DNA of 64,000 nt from Homarus americanus (lineage: Eukaryota > Arthropoda > Malacostraca > Decapoda > Nephropidae): the NCBI RefSeq assembly GCF_018991925.1, contig NW_024753920.1:124001-188000 (forward strand), given 5' to 3'. Shown piece after piece: positions 45,360 through 54,870 of the stretch. The notes under the pieces are model-generated. The model saw nothing but the letters and a program-made list of their open reading frames with translations. It ran no database searches and was not told the DNA's origin. A program made the position numbers and the translations under genes. How positions within the stretch are numbered: the stretch's first letter is position 1; the number at the start of each line of letters is the position of its first letter.

Positions 45360-46295
45360 GTTGGCAAGTACTGGGCATGCACCGGCTCCATGATGTATCT
45401 GTACCTGCGCCAGTGTTGGTCAAGTCATAACACCCTTTACCAGATTCTTCCAAGAGTTCACAACCCTCACTCTGAAAAAGTTTGCCCTCACAATTTTCGA
45501 AATTGTAGTTTCTTCAACCTTAAGCGGTGTCCCCTAATGGGACGGGAGTCCGCCAGCTCCAGATATGGACACTCGACTGAATAATGTACTCTGAGGTGTT
45601 TATAGATTTATCTTCCGTCACCCCTCGCCAGCCTATGGTATAAGCTGGACAGTTGCAGGTTCTAATCTCTCAGGGTAACTGAGGTGTCGTAGTGCAGGCA
45701 CCACTCGGGTGGTACTCCTTTGGACGTTTTCAATCAACTGATAGTCTCTAGCATATCTCCAAATGGGGAAGCACCTCACCTTTGAAGAGCGTCTAAGTAT
45801 CTGAACTACCTTCTTATAAGACCCACTAGCTTAGTCGCTTCATTCATCTTTTTCTCACAATGGTCTGAAGACTTAAGTTCGTTGTCAACATACACACCCA
45901 GGTCCTTTTTCACATTCGATCCTCCGTTAATGCTGTTTCTTCGTGTATCCTCTTGCAATTCGTGACGTTGAATCTTAGTAGCCATTCCTTCGACCACTGC
46001 TAAACTGAAGGGAATCTTTCTGTAGCTCTTCGCAGTCCGTTTGGTTCTTAATTTCCCCGAATAACTTGACATCGTCCGCAAAAATTTGTATGGAGGAGTG
46101 TATAGCTTCTACCATGTCGTTTATGAAACAAATAAACAACAATGGGCCCCGTACACTGCCCTGTGGTACCGCGCTTGCCACAGGTACACATGGCGATTTC
46201 GTGCCATTAATCACCACACACTGTTCACGGTCACGCAGAAAGCCTCCTATCCACGCTAAGACACACCCTTTAATTCCGTACAAAACCTCTATGCA
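45360..46295 (-). pseudogene. Second RT lineage: decayed LINE reverse transcriptase (copy C)
   Basis: Minus-strand homology starts near 46280 with YGIKGCVLAWIGGFL. It contains SAVPQGSVRGPLLF and the catalytic IFADDVKLF (near 46068-46085), then KKDLGVYVDNELK and KLVGLIRR in a second frame (45806-46000). Finally it holds LIENVQRSTTRVVPALRHLSYPERL and a VNSWKNL-type C-terminal segment near 45420-45740 with several stops. At least two frameshifts separate these parts. The PQGS motif has R where copy A has L. Sequence divergence from copy A shows it belongs to another LINE family. The 5' two thirds are missing; the 3' limit is an estimate. Confidence 0.85.
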
Positions 46296-46858
46296 AATAT
46301 CAACAATAAGGCCACAAAAGAAATAAAACACAAACACAATGACAAACGAAGAAAAACAAACAAACACTCTACCACTTGAAGGCATTAAGGACATAGCTAC
46401 CACCGTCATTTTGTCAACCACCACTTGTTAAGGAAAGCTCTTAGAGACGATAAATTAGACAGACAGACGGACTAACAGACATACTAATAGCCACAAATTG
46501 GCCAGAGTTTTAAAAGACACAGATAATGTTATACCACAGTGCTTTGGAATCAGAGGGTCCAGCGCGCCTCAGGTAAACACAGGTATACTTATTGATATTA
46601 ATACGCTTAATTATTCTGCGGCGTTCACCTTTCATCCGTGTTATTACTGTTTTAATATTATAATTTACTAATATTATTCGTAACACTATTATTATCGTAT
46701 ACTGGTAATCTTAACGCCGCCCCATTCATTATCATTATTATCATATTATTATGAATACGATTAGTATTACTATGTCAATTACTGCTGCGATTACCTACAC
46801 TAAATATGTTTTTTTTTACTATATACTCCCCATCGTCATTATATTTCAACTCAGCGTC
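46296..46858. other. Unique DNA, AT-rich with scattered att triplets
   Basis: No gene recognised. Confidence 0.45.
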
Positions 46859-46859
46859 A

Positions 46860-47040
46860 AATGTATATATCTATTATTTAAACTAGAGATATATTTCCAC
46901 TGCATTTTCAATATATTTCGGCTACTCTGATATATTTCAATTGGAATCAAATATATTTCAATTCGTCAAATATATTTCAATTTGTCATATATATTTCAAC
47001 TCGTCATATATATTTCAACTCGTCAGATATATTTCACTAG
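46860..47040. repeat. ~18-bp repeat, atatatttcaactcgtc
   Basis: About nine imperfect units of atatatttcaa plus cg/ttgtc. Confidence 0.85.
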
Positions 47041-47275
47041 AGTCAAATAGATGCCAACTATTACAAGTGCCGCAGAGTCGTTATGGTCAGTGACTTGTTC
47101 AGAACTCGTCCTAGGTAACCCATGTTTACTTGTGTCGTCCGCCATCTTGGCTTTACGAGGCCATCAAACTGCACAAACATCTGTGTTACGACCCACAGCT
47201 GACTAGTCGTGTGTGCGTTAGTTTCTGTCTGTCTGTCTGTCTGTCTATATTACTCTCACACAGTGTATTTCGGAA

Positions 47276-47278
<3 letters not shown>
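47041..47278. other. Unique DNA with short (GTCT)n
   Basis: (tgtc)n at about 47225-47246; otherwise no feature. Confidence 0.4.

Positions 47279-47332
<54 letters not shown>
47279..47332. repeat. (CT)n microsatellite
   Basis: About 26 uninterrupted CT dinucleotides. Confidence 0.95.
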
Positions 47333-47333
<1 letters not shown>

Positions 47334-47764
47334 CCCATTTATCCCCCTTTTCCAATTCCCCTTTCCTCTCACAATCACCCAAAACACACAACAAACATCT
47401 AACCTAACCTTCATCACATCCAAACACGAAACAATATCTATATCACACAAGTCCCATATTGGCGTTCCGAGTTCCCTATGTCCACAACCAAGACTTCCTA
47501 CATTACCAATCGACTATGTATAATTTTTTTCACCAATAATATCATCAAAAATAGTGAGAAAAAAAAATATATGCTACTGTTATTACACGGGACGATGATC
47601 ATTTTGTTTTTTGTTTCACGCTGGAATATAATTTATCATTTCATTTTAACGTCTGGTTTGTTTCTTTGTTTGTTTGTTTATGTTTACGTAGCCGAGTCGG
47701 TTTTTTTTTAATTATAAAGTTCTTGTGTTTAATACTGCCACGTAATTTTATTGAATATACAGTC
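47333..47764. other. Unique DNA
   Basis: No recognised gene; AT-rich on the right. Confidence 0.4.
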
Positions 47765-47890
47765 TACAGTCACGTCATTCTTATACACACATCATGTCAG
47801 TCTATATATACGTCACGTCTTTCTATACACACGTCTCGTCATTCTATACACACGTCTCGTCATTCTAAACACAGGTCACGTCAATCTAGA
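47765..47890. repeat. 21-bp minisatellite, cgtctcgtcattctatacac
   Basis: About six imperfect units. The cacgtca/cgtctcgtc variants differ by single bases. Confidence 0.85.
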
Positions 47891-48213
47891 TTCCTTTGTC
47901 TCTAGCAACAGATAACCAAAGTGTGTACCATGATTCATCTTATACCTCTGTCACGTACATATGCCACCAATGCCAATCAGATGGGACATATTGGTATACA
48001 GAGCAATCAGATGAAGCATACAGAATAAGGGCATAATAGTATAGGATATAACACACCCTTCATTAACATACCCAAGCTATTAGGGATTAAAACTAGCAAT
48101 TTCCATTCCTTTAAGAAACCTAGCAAGAGATAGAGAGGTTACCAGCTGAGTAAAGTGACTGTAATCTCGCCTGGCATCCGTCCCACCATGTACCGTGTGG
48201 GCTGACTCAGAGG

Positions 48214-48266
<53 letters not shown>
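48214..48266. repeat. (GA)n microsatellite
   Basis: About 26 GA dinucleotides. Flanking 47891-48213 and 48267-48720 contain no recognised gene; a G9 run is at about 48366. Confidence 0.95.
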
Positions 48267-48267
<1 letters not shown>

Positions 48268-48734
48268 AACTAGCTTGGGGTAATGTTGCTAGTAGGTTAT
48301 ACGTATCAGGTACATTTTGTTTATTGTCTCTGGATGAATATAGTGAACCTACAGAAGTTTCTTTTGGGGGGGGGGGTCCTTGTTTAACCTGTAGTTGTTG
48401 ATATGCGAAGGTCTTTGTAGTAAATTAAGTCCCGGTATATTATTTTTTGGAAGGAAGTTCATTAAAGTAAGAGTAGCCATGCTTAGTGGTATTTAAAATA
48501 TCATAGTAGTCGTCCACTTTATAAATTACCCTCTCAGTATTCGTCCAAGTCACCCAGTAAAGACGATTTAGTCATCTTGAAGGGGAGTCAATCGTCTTTG
48601 TCTAGAGGGGAGTGAGGCTGACAGAGGGTCCGTGATGACCAACAGAGAGAAGGGGATTATAAGTTGCAACATTACATGGGAGGAGGGTGACTTGTGGGAT
48701 GATGGGGAGCCTCTACGACACCACTACCACTACC

Positions 48735-48845
48735 TCCCTAACACCATGGCAACTACCTCCCACCTCCTCCCTAACACCTCCCACCTCCTCCCTAACACCT
48801 CCCACCTCCTCCCTAACACCTCATACCTCCTCCCTAACACCACCC
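48735..48845. repeat. 21-bp minisatellite, ctaacacctcccacctcctc
   Basis: Five units, period a multiple of three, hence a Ser-Leu-Thr-Pro heptad in one frame; not supported as coding. Confidence 0.88.
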
Positions 48846-48925
48846 ACACGTCTCACCAACTACTACCCGTACCGCTCTAACCTACGTACATGTGGATTGA
48901 TTTACGTACACTATGGAGTGAGTTA

Positions 48926-49020
48926 CGTACACAACCCCCCCACACACACAACCACACACCCCCACACACAGAACCATCCTCCCACACACAACCCCCCCCG
49001 CCCACACACACACACAACCA
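48926..49020. repeat. CA/CCC-rich low-complexity block
   Basis: Alternating cacacacaacc and cccccc words. Confidence 0.75.
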
Positions 49021-49168
49021 TCCATACATTGAAGATAATGACCCAATTACCTCAGATAATCAATCATCATTGTACGGGTCAGTGAGAGTACAACGCCTCC
49101 CTCACGCTGGGAAGACCCGAGTCATGAATATAGCATTGATCAGGACCGGGCAGTATGAGATGACACAT

Positions 49169-49448
49169 GTGGCCATCAGCTCGTACAAGTGGCCATCAGT
49201 TCGTACAAGTGGCCATCAGCTCGTACAAGTGGTCATCAGCTCTTACAAGTGGCCAGCAGATCGTGCAAGTGGCCAGCAGCTCGTACAAGTGGCCATCAGC
49301 TCGTACAAGTGGCCATCAGCTCTTACAAGTGGCCAGCAGCTCGTGCAAGTGGCCAGCAGCTCGTGCAAGTGGCCAGCAGCTCGTGCAAGTGGCCATCAGC
49401 TCGTACAAGTGGCCAGTAGCTTTTACACGTGGTCAGCAGCTCGCCCTT
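49169..49448. repeat. 20-bp minisatellite, exactly 14 copies
   Basis: gtggccatcagctcgtacaa repeats every 20 bp from 49169 to 49429 without a single indel. Substitutions (cat/cag, tac/tgc, ctc/ctt) define sub-types. Three plus-strand frames are open because 20 is not a multiple of three. Confidence 0.97.
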
Positions 49449-50795
49449 GCTATCAACACTCATCTAAACGGGCCACGCCTCCCCATCTTTATTGCATCAT
49501 CGCCTGCCAGCAACAGTTGAGGAGGAGGAGGGGGAGGAAATGATGGACACAAGTTATTCATTGTTACTGAGACTTTAGTGTCCATTCATTCCTTCACTCT
49601 CACATACACTTAGTACTTCTACACTGACCCTCCTTATATTTTCATGTCATAAATTTACTTTTTTTTTCTCTTTGTAAAATAGTCTCACTTAAAGTGTTCA
49701 CTTTACCTCTGGGGCCGACCCTCCCCACCCCCCCCCTACCCCTGTCTCCTGACGTCCAACACCCGAATTTGTCACTTTAAAAAGTCCGTGTCCTCGGCAA
49801 TTAGAATGAACCGCTAGAGCGAACCCTCGAGTCCTCAAGTTCAGTTAAACAACACGGCGCCTAGTACAGCTGCCTGGAGTGTCCCAACAGGTGGAGCTAT
49901 TCACTTTATACACAAATCACTAATGTCAGATCAAACTTAAAATATAACAATAATAATAAATAAAATATTTTGTTACAAGACAATATTTGGCTACTACACC
50001 TGTATACTCCCCTAGCGTGAATAAAGAGAAACGATGCCACGCAAAAGTTTCCACATTATGTTGGCTCATTGTTTGGACTTAAATATTGATTGTAGCTTTT
50101 CTTTTTATTATTACATTCAAAACGGAATGTTAGAGGAAATGTGTATAACATCCTCAGGTAAGGGACATTATAACAAAGACTACCCACAGGTGTGTGTGTA
50201 GTTCAGGTTCTCAACACTGCCGGTGCTGCATTATTTAATTAAGTTTCGATACTGACTCGTTCTGAAGGAGACGCGAACCTTTTGAGGTGACTGTACGTAA
50301 GCGTCACCACAGGGGGTAAAGGAACTCTTTGAGGCAACTGAACTGTATCTCACCAACCTCGCATAGTCTAAACTGAGAGACTTTGTACAGCACGATACAA
50401 ATATCACACGAAACACCAGAACAGATTCATATACCCATGACATCGTTCACCGCAACACACATCTTTTTAAAACACACACCAAAAAAAAAAAAAAATCAGT
50501 TCAGTTCACATCCACAAATTTACTGAGACGTGATGAATTTTTAAGTTTAATAATAACTCTATGGCTCATCTATAGTTATTTTATTTATCTTTTAATTTAA
50601 CACTCGTAAATCGCCTAAGAAATATCACGTGCGCAAACATTCACCCCAGCCGCCGTCATCACCATCTTTCTGCCTCTGAGGAAAAAACCGTAAGCTAAAA
50701 GGTCTTTACACTCGGTTGTATAAAGAGATGCACGCGGGGAGGACGGCCGCCTGAGATTTAAATATATAATGACACCCAAAAGAAAGTCACACAAG
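49449..50795. other. Unique DNA
   Basis: Complex sequence with no recognised gene. A block at 49690-49880 (ctttaaaaagtccgtgtcct, caattag) looks non-repetitive and could be tested for conservation. Confidence 0.45.
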
Positions 50796-50798
50796 AAC

Positions 50799-50804
50799 TT
50801 TATT
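50799..50804 (-). promoter_or_regulatory. AATAAA polyadenylation signal
   Basis: AATAAA on the minus strand, about 23 nt after the TAA of the small frame at 50827-50976 and followed by gttcttgtgtg, a GT-rich downstream element. Confidence 0.35.
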
Positions 50805-50826
50805 TAGCTACAAAAATTATTAACGC

Positions 50827-50976
50827 TTACGAAATTTTGTCGATACCGCAAGCCACAGCCTCTACCGCAGCCGCAGTCGCCTCCGCAGCCTCATCAAACG
50901 TGGACATATCGCGAACCACAAACTGAGTGTTCAGGTGAATGACGACGCGGAAGAAGAGGGCCGCAGCACACCTCAT
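50827..50976 (-). CDS. 49-codon GC-rich frame, candidate 3'-terminal exon or microprotein gene
   Basis: The minus strand reads ATG at 50974-50976 to TAA at 50827-50829. It starts MRCAAALFFRVVIHLN and ends in an Ala/Glu-rich part (DEAAEATAAAVEAV) and ACGIDKIS. Codons are GC-rich while flanks are AT-rich. An acceptor-like tract (ccctcttcttccgcg...cactcag) falls inside the frame at about 50925, so the coding part may be a terminal exon beginning FVVRDMSTFDE. An AATAAA follows 23 nt after the stop. The Ala/Glu part derives from an imperfect gcc/gca triplet run and could be simple-sequence. I do not recognise the protein. Confidence 0.3.
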   Translation of the reverse strand: MRCAAALFFRVVIHLNTQFVVRDMSTFDEAAEATAAAVEAVACGIDKIS

Positions 50977-50979
50977 TTC

Positions 50980-51062
50980 ACAGCACATGTCTTTACTTCA
51001 CAGCACATCTCTAATTCACAGCACAGCACACCTCTAATTCACAGCACTGAACCAATGTAAAC
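50980..51062. repeat. ~22-bp repeat, ttcacagcacacctctaa
   Basis: Four imperfect units of cacagcacacctcta(attt). Confidence 0.8.
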
Positions 51063-51084
51063 AAACACTGTCTAAACACCATCA

Positions 51085-51300
51085 AGGACACTAATCCTTC
51101 ATGACAGCTAATCCTTCATGACAGCCAATCCTCAGGAACAGCTAATCCTCCATGAACAGCTAATCCTTCATGACAGCCAATCCTCAGGAACAGCTAATCC
51201 TCATGAACAGCTAATCCTCAGGAACAGCTAATCCTTCATGACAGCTAATCCTTCATGACAGCCAATCCTCATGAACAGCTAATCCTCCATGAACAGCTGG
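51085..51300. repeat. 17-18 bp minisatellite, gctaatcctcatgaaca
   Basis: About twelve units; variants ccttcatgaca, cctcaggaaca and cctccatgaaca are interspersed. Confidence 0.9.
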
Positions 51301-51346
51301 TTTCTTGCCTGCCCACTGTGTTCATGACGATGGCTAGCTCTGGGAA

Positions 51347-51457
<111 letters not shown>

Positions 51458-51494
51458 TCCTTACCGCTATTTATCCTACATTTCTAAACTAGTT

Positions 51495-52615
51495 ATTTAT
51501 TGAATTTGACTACATATAACACCATCCATCTTCACTACATATAACACCATCCATCATCACTACATATAACACCATCCATCATCACTACATATAACACCAT
51601 CCATCTTCACTACATATAACACCATCCATCATCACTACATATAACACCATCCATCATCACTACATATAACACCATCCATCACTACATATAACACCATCCA
51701 TCATCACTACATATAACACCATCCATCTTCACCACATATATAACACCATCCATCATCACTACATATAACACCATCCATCATCATCACTACATATAACACC
51801 ATCCATCATCACACATATAACACCATCCATCATCACACATCAACACCATCCATCATCACTACATATTATAACACCATCCACACCATATACACTCCATCCA
51901 CACATATAACACCATCCATCATCACTACATATAACACCATCCATCATCACTACATATAACACCATCCATCATCACTACATATAACACCATCCATCATCAC
52001 TACATATAACACCATCCATCATCACTACATATAACACCATCCATCATCATATAACACCATCCATCTTCACTACATATAACACCATCCATCATCACTACAT
52101 ATAACACCATCCATCATCATCTACATATAACACCATCCATCATCACTACATATAACACCATCCCACATATAACACCATCCATCATCACTACATATAACAC
52201 CATCCATCATCACTACATATACACCATCCATCTTCACTACATATACCATCCATCATCACTACATATAACACACTACATATACACCATCCATCATCACTAC
52301 ATATAACACCATCCATCATCACTACATATAACACCATCCATCATCACTACATATAACACCATCCATCATCACTACATATAACACCATCCATCATCACCTA
52401 CATATAACACCATCCATCATCACCATATAACACCATCCATCATCACTACATATAACACCATCCATCATCACTACATATAACACCATCCATCATCACTACA
52501 TAAAGCATCCATCATCACTACATATAACACCATCCACCATCACTACATATAACACCATCCATCACATATAACACCATCCATCATCACTACCTCCATCCAT
52601 CTTCACTACAGATCG
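51495..52615 (-). repeat. 25-bp satellite S25 (composite copy A, left arm)
   Basis: About 44 units of catcatcactacatataaca plus ccatc, with many small deletions from 51740 on. Its reverse complement shares words such as TGTAGTGATG with the satellite at 54870-57916, so it is listed on the minus strand as the inverted relative of that array. Confidence 0.92.
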
Positions 52616-52679
52616 GTAAAGTAGTTTGAGATTCTCGTGGACCACACACAACAGACATAATTTTGTTTTATATAGATAG

Positions 52680-52950
52680 ACAGTGTAGTGGATGTAGTGG
52701 AGGATAGTGTAGTGGATGTAGCGTAAATTATAGGGTAGTGGATGATAGTGTAGATGATAGTGTAGTGGATGGTGTAGATGATAGTAGTGATGTAGTGTAG
52801 ATGATGGTGTAGTGATGATATTGTAGTGGATGATATTGTAGTAATGTAGTGCAGATGATAGGTAGTAGATGTAATATAGATAGTAGCATTATTGTAGTGT
52901 AGGTGATAGTGTAGTGATTGTAGACAACAGTGTAGTGGATATAGTGAATT
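52680..52950 (+). repeat. Short GATAGTGTAG satellite (copy A)
   Basis: gatagtgtagtggatgtagtg-type units, about 11-15 bp sub-period. A ~65 bp junction (52616-52680) separates it from S25. Confidence 0.85.
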
Positions 52951-53185
52951 ATTAAACGAGAAAAACCAATAATTCGCCTGTTTTCATTTTAAGGCTTTTC
53001 CTTACGGAACGTTTCAACCACAATTTACAAAACAACTTTCATTATGAAGAAAATAATACAAGAGAAAGAGAGGCCATATATCAGGTCCTCATCTACGGCA
53101 TCAACCGCCCACATATTTTTATTAAAACAAGTTTATCCCGAACTGTAGGAAAATGACCCACACCCAAGTCATTCTGTTAATGCCT
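52951..53185. repeat. Module G of the composite repeat (copy A)
   Basis: Non-tandem segment. Its parts gaggccatatatcaggtcct and cgcccacatatttttattaa recur in the same order at 60745-60990. No coding signal. Confidence 0.85.
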
Positions 53186-53689
53186 TGTCCTCCACTGAGG
53201 CGTCCTCGGAGACTGAGGCGTCCTCGGCGTCCTGAAGACTGAGGTGTCTCAGAGACTGAGGCGCTCGGCGTCCTGGAAGACTGAGACGTCCTCGGAGACT
53301 AAGTCCTCGGCGTCCTGGAAGACTGAGGCGTCCTCGGAGACTGAGGCGTCTTCGGCGTCCTGAAGACTGAGGCGTCTTCGGAGACTGAGGCGGCGTCTTC
53401 GGCGACTGAGGCTTCGAAGACTGAGGCGTTCTCGGTCACAGAGGCCTCCTCGGTCCCGGAGGCCTCCTCGGTTCCGGAGGCGCTCAGGTGGCTTCTCGGT
53501 CACTGAGGCCTCGGTCACTGAGGCCCTCTCGGTCTTGAGGCCTCTTCACGGAGACCTCCTCGGTTCCGGAGGCGTCTCGGTCACTGAGGCTTCCTTGGTC
53601 ACTGAGGCCTTCGGTCATTGAGGCTTCCCCTTGGAAGCCTCCTCTTCCGGAAGCCACCTTGGTCACTAGAGCTCCTCCTTCTGGAGGCC
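53186..53689. repeat. Module R: GAGGC-type array (copy A, first)
   Basis: Left half: gactgaggcgtcctcgg units. Right half: ggtcactgaggcctcctc units of 15-18 bp containing the palindromes GAGGCCTC and GGAGGCCTCC. GC-rich, unlike its neighbours. Minus frames read as acidic Glu-Ala-Ser-Val-Thr repeats but are interrupted. Confidence 0.88.
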
Positions 53690-54042
53690 CTCCTTTGCGT
53701 GGTATATATATTCTGCCAAAGCCATAATATTGATAGAATTCAGGGAAAATTACTTCCTCTCTCTGCAATAAGTCAGAGGCAAGGATCTTTTTTGCCAGGG
53801 TCCGTCTTCCTCTCTAAATTTTACCTTTATATTAGGGTTTTCTGCGGAAATATTGAAATTTCGGAAACCAGCTCCTTATAGCGTTTCAGGTGCACGAGGC
53901 GGTTATCTTCATCAGGAGTTTTGTCACCGACAAACTCAAGTTTTTTTCGACCAAAACGGTGTTCGACAACCGGTTTTACCCAAAGTAATGTAAGTGGGAG
54001 GCTTACATTTCTTATTTAAAGCACTCAATTCGTGAGAGTAAT
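53690..54042. repeat. Module E, copy E1
   Basis: About 350 bp of non-tandem sequence: ttctgcca, gtcagaggcaaggatctttt, ttgccagggtccg, aaatttcggaaaccagc, acgaggcggttatct, a hairpin GAGTTTTGTC-acc-GACAAACTC, cggtgttcgacaaccgg, aaagtaatgtaagtg, and an end at cgtgagagtaatc. The same order is found at 54387, 61305 and 62074. No intact frame is shared. Confidence 0.9.
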
Positions 54043-54386
54043 CTCGGTCACTGAGGCCGCCTCCTTCCCTGGCAGGGCACCTCGGTCACTGAGAGCTTCT
54101 CCTTCACTGAGGCCTCTCAGTCCTGTAGGCCACTCCTCTGGTCACTGAGGGCCTCCTTCGGTCACTGAGGCCACCTCCATCATCACGGAGGCCTCGGTCA
54201 CTGAGGCCTCTCGGTCACTGAGGCCTCTCGGTCACTGAGGCCTCCTCGGTCACTGAGGCCTCCTCCTTTCACGGAGGCCTCCTCTCGGTTCCGGAGGCGT
54301 CCTCGGTCACTGAGGCTTCCTCTGTCACTGAGGCCTCCTCGGTCACTGAGGCCTCTCGGTCACTGAGGTTTCCTCCACGGAGGCTC
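54043..54386. repeat. Module R: GAGGC-type array (copy A, second)
   Basis: Mainly tcggtcactgaggcctcc units of 15-18 bp with deletions. Confidence 0.9.
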
Positions 54387-54712
54387 TCCTTTGCGTGATA
54401 TAATAGTCTGCCAAAGCCACAATATTGACGGAATGTAGGGAAATTACTTCTCTCCTTGCAATAAGTCAGAGGCAAGGATCTTTTCTTTTGCCAGGGTCCG
54501 TTTTAATAAATTTTAGGCAAAATAATATTTGGAATTTTTCGGAAACCAGCCTCTTATAGCGTTTCAGGTTCATACGAGGCGGTTATCTTTATCAGGAGTT
54601 TTGTCACCGACAAACTCAAGTTCGACAAACGGTGTTCGACAACTGCCTACCTAAAGTAATGTAAGTGAGGCTTACTTTATTTAAAACGCACTCGATTTCC
54701 GTGAGAGTAATC
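54387..54712. repeat. Module E, copy E2
   Basis: Same block order as E1 with a shorter middle part; caaactcaag and aaagtaatgtaagtg are well kept. It ends ccgtgagagtaatcatc and passes into module F. Confidence 0.9.
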
Positions 54713-54870
54713 ATCATATTTTGTTCAGTTTGTTTTCCATTTCAGATATCGATGGGCAAACTCTTTATAACTTACATACCTACATCAAACACCACCACCG
54801 TCTCAATTATTGTAGCAAAATTAAAGTGATTAGATATACATAAACTGTAGTATTTGTGTGGTGTTATGTA
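54713..54870. repeat. Module F (copy A)
   Basis: atattttgttcagtttgttt, ttccatttcaga, atcgatgggcaaa and acatcaaacacc recur at 62441-62610. No gene recognised. Confidence 0.85.

Noticed and set aside
51495..52615. Possible CRISPR-like array (25-bp repeats)
   Set aside because: Units are directly tandem with no unique spacers, in a eukaryotic context; this is satellite DNA.
53249..54475. Acidic Glu-Ala-Ser-Val-Thr repeat frames in the R arrays
   Set aside because: Units are 15-18 bp with frequent one-base deletions, so no frame persists, and the second copy at 61-62 kb destroys them.
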